Shown one piece after another: positions 1-5,582 of a DNA stretch of 9,986 bases; the first letter of the stretch is position 1, and each line of letters starts with the position of its first letter. The DNA is from CAYZJV01 sp964616275 (GTDB lineage: Bacteria > Spirochaetota > Spirochaetia > Sphaerochaetales > Sphaerochaetaceae), in contig CAZTUL010000073.1 in the NCBI GenBank assembly GCA_964616275.1, forward strand, positions 1-9,986, in the 5' to 3' direction. The position numbers and the translations under genes were made by a program. The notes beneath the pieces were generated by a model. That model had not been told where the DNA came from. It ran no database searches and was given only the letters and a program-made list of their open reading frames with translations.

Positions 1-43
1 CCGGGTTATGAGCCCGACGAGCTGCCAACTGCTCTACCCTGCG
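1..43 (-). tRNA. Initiator tRNA-fMet (CAT), 5' part, cut by window edge
   Basis: Read on the minus strand, this is the first 43 nt of a tRNA. It has a 7-nt acceptor strand CGCAGGG, then T8 and A9, a D arm GAGC/GCTC with a GG-containing loop, and an anticodon stem-loop TCGGG-CTCATAA-CCCGG. The anticodon CAT is complementary to positions 8-10. Three consecutive G:C pairs at the base of the anticodon loop (GGG/CCC) are the hallmark of initiator tRNA. A 5'-terminal C, which is left unpaired in bacterial initiator tRNAs, fits the same assignment. The variable loop, T arm and 3' acceptor strand lie outside the window, so the C1-A72 mismatch cannot be checked. Confidence 0.93.
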
Positions 44-56
44 TCGACAAGAGCAT

Positions 57-85
57 ACTATATCGAGGTATGATAAAAGAGTCAA
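57..85 (-). promoter_or_regulatory. Sigma-70-type promoter of the initiator tRNA
   Basis: On the minus strand there is a -35 box TTGACT (80-85), a spacer of exactly 17 bp (63-79) and a -10 box TATAGT (57-62). Transcription would start near position 50, about 7 nt before the mature tRNA 5' end at 43. Both hexamers differ from consensus at one position, which suits a strongly expressed stable-RNA gene. Confidence 0.8.
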
Positions 86-115
86 CAGGATAGGCAGGAA
101 AGTTTACATTATGCA

Positions 116-134
116 TATGGGACAAAATGACACG
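116..134. repeat. 19-bp direct repeat, copy 1
   Basis: The sequence tatgggacaaaatgacacg occurs here and again at 208-226, identical over 19 bp and separated by 73 bp. The flanking bases differ at both ends, so the repeat is exactly bounded. The reverse complement (cgtgtcattttgtccc...) resembles the subterminal repeats at the ends of some insertion sequences, but no transposase is nearby. A transcription-factor site is an alternative. Confidence 0.7.
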
Positions 135-172
135 CTTGTTGTTTTAGATAGATAGCAAAAGTCTGTTTTGGG

Positions 173-190
173 ACAACTTTCAACAGTTGT
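173..190. repeat. Inverted repeat acaact-N6-agttgt
   Basis: A perfect 6-bp dyad (173-178 and 185-190) around a 6-nt centre lies between the two direct repeats. It is preceded by ggg, giving gggacaac, a partial echo of the direct-repeat core gggacaaa. It could be a protein-binding dyad or a relic of a mobile-element end. The sequence does not decide between them. Confidence 0.4.
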
Positions 191-209
191 ACATGAAAAT
201 TATCATGTA
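190..209. repeat. Inverted repeat tacatga-N6-tcatgta
   Basis: A perfect 7-bp dyad (190-196 and 203-209) has an A/T-only 6-nt centre. It abuts the dyad at 173-190 and overlaps the start of the second direct repeat. Its size and symmetry fit a dimeric regulator site, possibly an activator site for the downstream sigma-54 promoter. This role is inferred. Confidence 0.4.
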
Positions 210-226
210 TGGGACAAAATGACACG
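208..226. repeat. 19-bp direct repeat, copy 2
   Basis: This is the second exact copy of the repeat at 116-134. It lies about 200 bp upstream of the predicted hsp20 transcription start, a normal distance for an upstream activator site of a sigma-54 enhancer-binding protein. Its first two bases overlap the right arm of the inverted repeat at 190-209. Confidence 0.7.
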
Positions 227-398
227 TTATGTAGTAAAAACCTCCAAATTTCACTGTTATTTATGCATGGTTGTGTGGTATTCGAAAGAATGCTTCTTAA
301 TCGGAGGTCCAGCTGTCTCATATTGAAATGTTAATAAAACTATATATAACAAAGAAATAAAAAATATATGAAAAATTCTCATAGAGTGGGCATAAAAG

Positions 399-415
399 TT
401 GGCACGCTTATTGCA
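399..415 (+). promoter_or_regulatory. Sigma-54 (RpoN) promoter of hsp20
   Basis: The sequence TTGGCACGCTTATTGCA matches the -24/-12 consensus TGGCACG-N4-TTGCA at every defined position. GG falls at 401-402 and GC at 413-414, the invariant spacing. Transcription is predicted at about 426-427, giving a leader of about 54 nt before the ATG at 480. Such promoters need an ATP-dependent enhancer-binding protein bound upstream. No sigma-70 promoter of comparable quality is visible for this gene. Confidence 0.85.
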
Positions 416-427
416 AGTATATAGATG

Positions 428-442
428 TCCGGAAAAACCGGA
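428..442 (+). promoter_or_regulatory. Hairpin at the 5' end of the hsp20 leader
   Basis: TCCGG-AAAAA-CCGGA forms a perfect 5-bp GC-rich stem-loop starting 1-2 nt after the predicted sigma-54 start. A hairpin at the extreme 5' end of a message commonly slows RNA decay, and that is the likely role. It does not pair with the Shine-Dalgarno at 468-474, so it is not an obvious RNA thermometer. Confidence 0.5.
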
Positions 443-479
443 GATGAAAAAGAATCATAAAAATTACGGAGGTGTAATT

Positions 480-923
480 ATGAAATACATCGTTAACAGA
501 AACCCAAGCTCAGTGAGCGTAGCAAGAGACTTCGACAGCCTGTTTAACAGCCTGTGGAACAACTGGGGAATTCCCTCAACCAAACTACCATCGGTAGACG
601 TATGGGAAGATGAAAAAGCCTATGTAATTGAAGCAGAAGTTCCAGGCTACACAGAAAAGGATGTAGATGTACACGTCGACAAACACGTACTCAAAATCTC
701 ATCTGTATGCGAAGCTGAAACCGAAACAAAGAACGAAAAGAATGAGCCCAACTATCTCATTCGTGAACGAACATGCCGAGGATTCGAAAGAAGCTTCACC
801 CTCCCAGAGGGAATAGATGAAGATAACATCGAAGGCGAGTTTAAAAATGGTGTGCTTACCATTACCATTCCAAAGGTACCGGCAAAGCAGCCCAAGAAAA
901 TTGAAGTGAAACTGAAGAAATAA
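480..923 (+). CDS. hsp20: Small heat-shock protein (Hsp20/alpha-crystallin family)
   Basis: This ATP-independent cytoplasmic chaperone holds unfolding proteins in oligomers for later refolding by Hsp70/Hsp100. The 147-residue product has the usual length and layout: an N-terminal arm with DFDSLFNSLW (residues 18-27), an alpha-crystallin domain (about 38-133) ending in the signature GVLTITIP (124-131), and a short tail with the I-x-I/V anchor IEV (141-143). The start is the ATG at 480, preceded by GGAGGTG at 468-474. The same frame is open back to a TTG at 399, but that codon lies inside the sigma-54 promoter and has no ribosome binding site. The gene is monocistronic, between its own promoter and a hairpin terminator. 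Sigma-54 control of a small heat-shock gene is known for E. coli ibpB. Here it appears to be the main promoter. Confidence 0.95.
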   Translation: MKYIVNRNPSSVSVARDFDSLFNSLWNNWGIPSTKLPSVDVWEDEKAYVIEAEVPGYTEKDVDVHVDKHVLKISSVCEAETETKNEKNEPNYLIRERTCRGFERSFTLPEGIDEDNIEGEFKNGVLTITIPKVPAKQPKKIEVKLKK

Positions 924-947
924 TTAATTAGGTACATCCACCCTGAG

Positions 948-980
948 AGGGCCGTCAGAAATGGCGGCCTTCGTGCTATT
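948..980 (+). terminator. Probable terminator after hsp20
   Basis: A stem of about 9 bp (948-956 with 963-971), containing GGCCG/CGGCC and G:U pairs at three positions, closes on the loop AGAAAT. The tail TCGTGCTATTC is only moderately T-rich, so termination may be incomplete and some read-through into the encapsulin operon is possible. Confidence 0.6.
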
Positions 981-1003
981 CAAATGTTTGCATAAACTAA
1001 CAC

Positions 1004-1016
1004 TGGCTTGTAGCCA
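1004..1016. repeat. Short dyad tggct-tgt-agcca upstream of the encapsulin operon
   Basis: This perfect 5-bp inverted repeat around a 3-nt centre lies about 65 bp upstream of the ferritin-like gene. It could be an operator. It does not match the Fur or PerR box consensus as I know them, and it is short enough to arise by chance. Confidence 0.25.
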
Positions 1017-1030
1017 AAACTTTTGTTATA

Positions 1031-1060
1031 TTGAAAGTAAAGAAAGTATGACACTATCTT
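1031..1060 (+). promoter_or_regulatory. Candidate promoter of the encapsulin operon
   Basis: TTGAAA (1031-1036) and TATCTT (1055-1060) are 18 bp apart, placing transcription near 1067. That is only a few bases before the AGGAGG at 1072-1077, so the leader would be very short. The match is moderate, and an alternative -10 (TATATT, 1027-1032) lacks a good -35 box. Confidence 0.35.
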
Positions 1061-1081
1061 TACAGAGAAATAGGAGGAAAC

Positions 1082-1426
1082 ATGGCATATTCAGAACCGT
1101 ATGAAGCATTAGATGAAAAGACGCGGGAAATATCACGCGCCATAACCAGTCTCAGAGAAGAACTCGAGGCAGTTGATTGGTACAATCAACGGGTCGCCAC
1201 CTCACAGGATGCAGAATTGAAAGCCGTAATGGCACACAACCGGGACGAAGAAATCGAACACGCTGCCATGACTATTGAGTGGTTACGCAGAAACATGGAC
1301 AAGTGGGACGATGAACTTAAAACCTATCTCTTCACCTCCGGATCATTGACAGAAATGGAAGACGGTGAAGAAGGAGATGCTGCCTCAAGTGGTACCTCGT
1401 TGAACATAGGAAACATGAAATCGTAA
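1082..1426 (+). CDS. Encapsulated ferritin-like protein (EncFtn)
   Basis: This ferroxidase oxidises Fe(II) inside an encapsulin shell so that iron can be stored as a mineral. The product is 114 residues, mostly two helices (about 8-40 and 43-80). The motif EELEAVDWY (26-34) and EEIEH (56-60) match the family's metal sites. E27, E57 and H60 correspond, with a constant shift of five, to the E32/E62/H65 ferroxidase ligands of Rhodospirillum rubrum EncFtn. E26, E29, W33 and Y34 correspond to its secondary site residues. After the helices comes an acidic, Gly/Ser-rich linker (about 89-105), then the C-terminal cargo peptide SLNIGNMKS that docks to the shell interior. AGGAGG at 1072-1077 supports the ATG. 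The shell gene follows 16 nt downstream. Confidence 0.95.
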   Translation: MAYSEPYEALDEKTREISRAITSLREELEAVDWYNQRVATSQDAELKAVMAHNRDEEIEHAAMTIEWLRRNMDKWDDELKTYLFTSGSLTEMEDGEEGDAASSGTSLNIGNMKS

Positions 1427-1442
1427 CCGAGGGAGAATTTCT

Positions 1443-2234
1443 ATGGATATGTTGAAAAGAGAATTGGCTCCATTATCGAGCCATGTATGGGAAGAAATAG
1501 AAAACCGTGCAGCAGAAATCCTTCGCTCACGACTCAGTGCTCGAAAAGTAGTACATGTAGAGGGACCGAAGGGGTGGAACTATACCGGTGTTCCCGAAGG
1601 TCGACTTGATCTCGTAGATGACACTGGCGACGTTAAAGCCGGGGTATACCGGGTTGCTCCGCTCTCAGAAGCACGAGTTCGCTTTAACCTGAACCGATGG
1701 GAAATGGACAACCTGAACCGAGGTGCAAAGGATATCGACCTCGACTCACTCGATGCAGCTGCCGAAAAGATTGCCGATTTTGAAGAAAACGCAATCTACC
1801 ATGGATTCAGTTCAGGTGGCATCGTAGGTCTTGCCGATGCTGCAGTTCACAAGCCTGTGGTATTTGGAAAAGACGGATCATCTATTATGGAATCTATCAG
1901 TGTTGCCTTGGTAACACTGCGTGCAAGTCACGCACAAGGACCGTGCACGCTTGTTGTGGGAACAAAAGGGTGGCTCGCTCTGAATAAAGAGATACAGGGT
2001 ATCCCGCTTGTTGAACGCATAGAGCGACTCATTGGCGGAAAGGTAGTGCATAGCCTCGCCATTGACGGAGCATATCTGATTCCCTATGACGATGAAAATC
2101 TCGAGCTTACCATTGGTCAGGACTTTGCATTAGGGTATGAATCTCACGACACTAAAGAAGTAACGCTCTTTATTACCGAGTCGTTTACCTTTAGAGTACT
2201 CGATCCAAACCTCATTGTACCATTTACGGTATAA
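1443..2234 (+). CDS. enc: Encapsulin shell protein (family 1, linocin M18-like)
   Basis: This protein self-assembles into an icosahedral protein nanocompartment with the HK97 phage-capsid fold. The 263-residue length fits the family 1 subunits that form T=1, 60-mer shells of about 24 nm. Typical features are the N-terminal helix MLKRELAPLSSHVWEEIENRA (3-23), whose region binds cargo peptides, the segment RKVVHVEGPKGWNYTG (34-49), and the E-loop and P-domain segments ending in ESFTFRVLDPNLIVPF. The start is supported by GGGAG at 1431-1435, 7 nt upstream. It is co-transcribed with the EncFtn gene, which shows that the compartment's native load is a ferroxidase. No second cargo gene (peroxidase, rubrerythrin or flavodoxin) is adjacent. 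A strong terminator follows. Confidence 0.97.
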   Translation: MDMLKRELAPLSSHVWEEIENRAAEILRSRLSARKVVHVEGPKGWNYTGVPEGRLDLVDDTGDVKAGVYRVAPLSEARVRFNLNRWEMDNLNRGAKDIDLDSLDAAAEKIADFEENAIYHGFSSGGIVGLADAAVHKPVVFGKDGSSIMESISVALVTLRASHAQGPCTLVVGTKGWLALNKEIQGIPLVERIERLIGGKVVHSLAIDGAYLIPYDDENLELTIGQDFALGYESHDTKEVTLFITESFTFRVLDPNLIVPFTV

Positions 2235-2269
2235 CAAGTATTCAGACCTAACGAAAATCAACGAATCGC

Positions 2270-2303
2270 GGCACTCCCAGTTACTGCTGAGGAGTGCCAT
2301 TTT
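2270..2303 (+). terminator. Rho-independent terminator of the encapsulin operon
   Basis: GGCACTCC (2270-2277) pairs perfectly with GGAGTGCC (2291-2298) over 8 bp, with a 13-nt loop that can itself form a small CAG/CTG stem. The T-rich run ATTTTATAAT follows. Confidence 0.85.
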
Positions 2304-2308
2304 ATAAT
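2281..2308 (+). promoter_or_regulatory. Possible promoter of the MATE gene, overlapping the terminator tail
   Basis: A perfect TATAAT lies at 2303-2308 with a poor -35 (TTACTG, 2281-2286) 16 bp upstream. Transcription would begin near 2315, leaving a leader of about 30 nt. The -10 is the T-rich tail of the preceding terminator, so the match may be incidental. Confidence 0.35.
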
Positions 2309-2343
2309 ACTCGAACCATAAGCACCAGAAGGGTTGTTCTCGG

Positions 2344-3786
2344 ATGATCGTTGGTGATAGATTATCTTCCATGCAAGACAGTACTGCCAAACAAATTCGC
2401 CAGAATAAAATGGGTGTGAAACCCGTGGGATCACTCCTATTCTCCATGGGCTTACCCATCATGATCTCAATGATGGTACAAGCACTCTATAACGTGGTTG
2501 ACTCAATATTCATTGCTCAGATAGGTGAACACGCACTTACCGCGGTGTCGCTCGCATTCCCAGTACAGATGCTCATGATATCTATGGGAGTCGGTACGAG
2601 CATTGGGGTGAATTCGCTGCTATCACGAAGACTGGGACAGCAGCGGCATCAGGAAGCCTCCGAAGTTGCCATGCAGGGACTTTTTCTTTCGGTAGTAATC
2701 TGGATTGGATTTGCACTCGTAGGAGCACTCCTTTCACCATACTTTTTCCATTGGTTTACCAACGACCAGGAAATTATCACGATGGGGCAGACTTACCTGC
2801 TTATTTGTACAACACTCTCGTTAGGAATCTTTGGGCAGTTCGTCTGTGAACGAATCATGCAGGGAACAGGCGATACCATCCACCCCATGATTACTCAAGC
2901 CTCAGGTGCTATTATCAACATTATTCTCGATCCCATTCTTATATTTGGATTGTTCGGAGCTCCAAAACTGGGAATCGTCGGGGCTGCAATAGCCACCATC
3001 ATAGGACAGATGAGTGCACTTGGGCTCGCGCTCTTCTTTATGCTCAGAAAAACACATGACCTTCAGTTCAAATTTTGGGGATTCAGACCTAACGGACACA
3101 TTATTAAAGAAATTTACCAGGTTGGACTTCCCTCAATTATCATGCAGTCAATTGGTTCGGTCATGAGCATAGGCATGAACTCGATTCTTATCACATTCTC
3201 AGCAACTGCCGTAGCCGTTTTTGGTATCTATTTTAGATTACAGAGCTTCATATTTATGCCGATCTTTGGATTGTCGACCGCTATGATATCCATTGTTGCC
3301 TACAATTTTGGGGCAAAAAATCAGAAGCGAATAACTGGAACTATCCGCATTGCCATATACATTTCGGTTTGCATTATGCTGGTGGGAATCTCATTGTTTC
3401 AACTCTTTCCCAAGGCCCTGCTTACCCTGTTTAATGCATCGGAAGATATGATGGACATTGGTATGGGAGCATTACGAATCATAAGCTTCCATCTCCCCTT
3501 GGCTGGTATCTCAATCATTTTCAGTGCATCGTTCCAAGCTCTGGGGAAGGGTATCTACAGCCTCATGCTCTCTGTAGTTAGGCAACTGGTCTTTCTGCTT
3601 CCTGCTGCCTACATACTCTCTCTCGTTGGAGGTCTTGAGGCCGTATGGTTTGCTTTTATTGTCTCTGAACTCGCGTCCATCGTGATGAGCAGTACGCTGT
3701 ATCATCGAATATATCATCGGACTATACGGACTTTGGTTCCTCTTGCACACGCTGTGCCAGCACCTAATACGGCTCAAGATTCATGA
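2344..3786 (+). CDS. MATE-family multidrug/cation efflux transporter
   Basis: This is an inner-membrane antiporter that exports cationic drugs, dyes or metabolites using a Na+ or H+ gradient. The 480-residue product fits the 12-helix MATE fold. The N-terminal segment GSLLFSMGLPIMISMMVQAL (residues 29-48) continues into YNVVDSIFIAQIGEHALTAV, the conserved helix-1 region of this family. The rest is almost wholly hydrophobic, with two related six-helix halves; the second begins around GLPSIIMQSIGSVMSIGMN (260-278). The sequence resembles the MepA/DinF-type branch more than NorM. The substrate cannot be read from sequence. I chose the ATG at 2344 because AGAAGGG (2327-2333) lies about 10 nt upstream. 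The ATG at 2371 is possible but has weaker support. The gene stands alone and converges on the unknown gene at 3839-4591. Confidence 0.93.
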   Translation: MIVGDRLSSMQDSTAKQIRQNKMGVKPVGSLLFSMGLPIMISMMVQALYNVVDSIFIAQIGEHALTAVSLAFPVQMLMISMGVGTSIGVNSLLSRRLGQQRHQEASEVAMQGLFLSVVIWIGFALVGALLSPYFFHWFTNDQEIITMGQTYLLICTTLSLGIFGQFVCERIMQGTGDTIHPMITQASGAIINIILDPILIFGLFGAPKLGIVGAAIATIIGQMSALGLALFFMLRKTHDLQFKFWGFRPNGHIIKEIYQVGLPSIIMQSIGSVMSIGMNSILITFSATAVAVFGIYFRLQSFIFMPIFGLSTAMISIVAYNFGAKNQKRITGTIRIAIYISVCIMLVGISLFQLFPKALLTLFNASEDMMDIGMGALRIISFHLPLAGISIIFSASFQALGKGIYSLMLSVVRQLVFLLPAAYILSLVGGLEAVWFAFIVSELASIVMSSTLYHRIYHRTIRTLVPLAHAVPAPNTAQDS

Positions 3787-3838
3787 GCAGTCGTTTTTCT
3801 TAGGAAATCCAGATCTCTTTTACAGGTGCCTCGGGGCA

Positions 3839-4591
3839 TTAGAAGAAATCTGCTGAACGACCCCATTCGAAGTGCTCTTCTTTAATCGCGTCATGGTGAG
3901 GCATGGGATAGAACAGAAACCCCTCATGGTGCCGAGCAATAAAGAACCCTTGACCAATACGATTATAGGTAAACGATATATTTGCAGAGCGATCAATTGT
4001 CTTTGAGCGTTTCCCAGGCTGGTCGCGAAGTTCCGCAAGACACATTTTCACATGCTCAAGTTCCTGAAGAGACAGTTTGCTGGAATCAGAACTACTAACG
4101 GCAAGATTCATATCGGCAAAAACAATGGCTGGAACTGCTATATGATTCGTGGTATCGAGCAGGTAGCGAGAAAATGGTTCAGGCGGTAGGCTGCTCGCAA
4201 CAAGCGGTGTCACTGGGCACAGCTCCTTATAGAGGGCACGGCCATTCCACTGAGGGGGAGGTGCATAGAGTCCCTGGGTTATCTCCAGACATCGGCCATC
4301 TTTTGTAACCAGATACATATTACCCATATACCGCAATGGAACTCGTTCGAGTACACGATACACACTGAGATAGACTGAATTCTTTGGAGTTCCATCGGCA
4401 TGAGGCTTACAGGCACGGCGTGCATAATCCCAGTCGAATTCACTGGTAAACTCTCCAGTCAATTCAATAAATATGAGCTCTTCAGAGGCTGTCTTATGTT
4501 CTCCCATTGCCATGTACATGCCGAATTCATCACTTGGTAACATGGAGGCAACTAATGCCTCAGAGGGTGAAATCAGTAAATAATAATGCAT
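3839..4591 (-). CDS. Uncharacterised 250-residue protein with an apparent internal duplication
   Basis: I do not recognise this protein. The start is the ATG at 4589-4591, preceded by a perfect AGGAGGTG (4596-4603); an in-frame ATG eight codons earlier has no such site. There is no signal peptide and no membrane segment, so it is probably cytoplasmic. Residues 4-44 align without gaps to 121-161 (shift 117). Identities include Y4/Y121, P9/P126, LVAS (13-16/130-133), LP (18-19/135-136), F23/F140, Y26/Y143 and F41/F158, followed by similar hydrophobic strands (LIFIEL and IVFADM). This suggests two diverged copies of a domain of about 117 residues. The C-terminal region is histidine-rich (H221, H222, H232, H233, H240), without a recognised metal-binding motif. 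Codon use and the good ribosome binding site argue for a real gene. It is divergent from nfnAB, but no functional link is shown. Confidence 0.8.
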   Translation of the reverse strand: MHYYLLISPSEALVASMLPSDEFGMYMAMGEHKTASEELIFIELTGEFTSEFDWDYARRACKPHADGTPKNSVYLSVYRVLERVPLRYMGNMYLVTKDGRCLEITQGLYAPPPQWNGRALYKELCPVTPLVASSLPPEPFSRYLLDTTNHIAVPAIVFADMNLAVSSSDSSKLSLQELEHVKMCLAELRDQPGKRSKTIDRSANISFTYNRIGQGFFIARHHEGFLFYPMPHHDAIKEEHFEWGRSADFF

Positions 4592-4733
4592 GGGACACCT
4601 CCTATATGGTATCATGTGCTATCAAAGTGTATCATACTCAGTGTAACTATCAATCATGAACTGAGTAATTGCCCAAAATTGTCACTTCTGTTACGGTACA
4701 TATATATATACCCCTTGTGGATAGGAGGTCTGC
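4592..4733. other. Divergent intergenic region with repeated motifs
   Basis: This 142-bp region separates the unknown gene (minus) from nfnA (plus). It contains gtatcat twice, 20 bp apart (4609-4615 and 4629-4635), which puts both on the same face of the helix. It also contains an inverted repeat ACTCAG (4636-4641) / CTGAGT (4661-4666) with a 19-bp centre, and an alternating TA tract (4700-4710). A shared regulator could bind here. No clear promoter is visible for the minus-strand gene. Confidence 0.4.
4679..4708 (+). promoter_or_regulatory. Promoter of the nfnAB-ptsN-like operon
   Basis: TTGTCA (4679-4684) is followed by an alternating TATATATATA tract that supplies a -10 TATATA at 4701 or 4703, with a spacer of 16 or 18 bp. 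Transcription would start near 4713-4716, just before the GGAGGT (4724-4729). Confidence 0.55.
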
Positions 4734-5582
4734 ATGTTCACCATTCTAGACAAACAACGACTCTCTACGGAGGTTTTTCGCGTAACCATAGCAGCACCTC
4801 ATATTGCCAGGGAGAGAAAGGCCGGACAATTTGTTATTGTACAGCAAGGTGGAGACTACGCAGAACGTATTCCGCTCACCATTGCCGATGCAGACTCCGA
4901 TGAAGGATCGATTACTCTCGTGTTTCAAGCAGTAGGTGAAGCTACTCATAAGCTCGCCGTACTTGAGCCTGGGGATGCTATAGAGAATGTTCTCGGACCG
5001 TTGGGAACACCTACCCACATAGAACGTTACGGAAAAGTAGTCTGTGTGGGCGGAGGAGTCGGAGTTGCTCCCATGCATCCCATTGCTCAAGCTATGAAGC
5101 AAGCAGGGAATGAGGTGAAAATCATCATTGGTGCACGAAACGAAGAACTGGTGATTCTTGAAGAAGAGATGCAGAAAATTGCCGATGAACTCATTGTCTG
5201 TACCGATGACGGCAGCTACGGACGTAAAGCTCTCGTAACAGAGCCGCTCAAAGAGCTGTGTGAAACATGGAAACCTGACCTGGTTGTTGCAATTGGTCCA
5301 CCTATCATGATGAAATTCTGCACAGCCACAACACGACCATTCAATATTCCAACGATTGTTTCGCTGAACACGATTATGATTGACGGTACCGGCATGTGTG
5401 GCGGCTGTCGTGTAAGTATTAATGGGAAGACGAAATTTGTCTGTGTTGACGGTCCGGAATTTGATGCATTCGCTGTAGATTGGGATAATCTGCTGCTTCG
5501 CCTTGGTACGTATAAACCACAGGAACAAGAGGCACATCACCGTTGTCACATTGGTTTGAATATTAACGAGGGAGATGCGTAA
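4734..5582 (+). CDS. nfnA: NADH-dependent ferredoxin:NADP+ oxidoreductase, small subunit
   Basis: This is the small subunit of the electron-bifurcating Nfn complex, which couples NADH and reduced ferredoxin to NADP+ reduction (reversible). It carries FAD, binds NAD(H) and passes electrons through a [2Fe-2S] cluster. The 282-residue product has the ferredoxin-reductase layout: an FAD-binding beta-barrel with RIPLTIAD (45-52), a nucleotide-binding domain starting GGGVGVAPMHP (106-116), and a C-terminal cluster motif with C222, C225 and C237. D217, just before GTGMC, is the likely fourth, non-cysteine ligand reported for Nfn small subunits. GGAGGT at 4724-4729 fixes the start. Its stop overlaps the nfnB start by one base (TAATG), implying translational coupling. 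Similar proteins are often labelled sulfide dehydrogenase or dihydroorotate dehydrogenase electron-transfer subunit. The nfnB neighbour favours Nfn. Confidence 0.92.
   Translation: MFTILDKQRLSTEVFRVTIAAPHIARERKAGQFVIVQQGGDYAERIPLTIADADSDEGSITLVFQAVGEATHKLAVLEPGDAIENVLGPLGTPTHIERYGKVVCVGGGVGVAPMHPIAQAMKQAGNEVKIIIGARNEELVILEEEMQKIADELIVCTDDGSYGRKALVTEPLKELCETWKPDLVVAIGPPIMMKFCTATTRPFNIPTIVSLNTIMIDGTGMCGGCRVSINGKTKFVCVDGPEFDAFAVDWDNLLLRLGTYKPQEQEAHHRCHIGLNINEGDA

Larger units (their letters stand above)
44..479. other. Gene-free region between tRNA and hsp20
   Basis: This stretch of about 430 bp contains no credible gene. It holds the tRNA promoter, a 19-bp direct repeat, two short inverted repeats, an AT-rich tract (about 330-380), the sigma-54 promoter and the hsp20 leader. 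A 70-codon open frame on the minus strand (109-321) has no ribosome binding site, no recognisable protein features, and runs through the direct repeats. The AT-rich tract lies between the upstream repeats and the sigma-54 promoter, where a DNA-bending protein could act, but no specific site is recognisable. Confidence 0.6.

Noticed and set aside
240..308. ACCTCC (240-245) / GGAGGT (303-308) as a long-range stem or a hidden gene start
   Set aside because: Six pairs across 57 nt is weak, and the GGAGGT is followed only by a 10-codon frame at too great a distance (ATG at 328).
109..321. 70-codon minus-strand open frame upstream of hsp20
   Set aside because: It has no ribosome binding site and no recognisable protein character, and it passes through both direct repeats and both dyads.
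399..479. Upstream extension of hsp20 to the TTG at 399
   Set aside because: It would start inside the sigma-54 promoter, before the predicted transcript start, and lacks a ribosome binding site. The ATG at 480 has GGAGGTG and matches the family's N-terminus.
3826..3839. Small hairpin gtgcc-tcgg-ggcat between the convergent MATE and unknown genes as a terminator
   Set aside because: The stem is 5 bp with a wobble pair, it overlaps the stop codon of the unknown gene, and neither strand has a convincing T tract after it.
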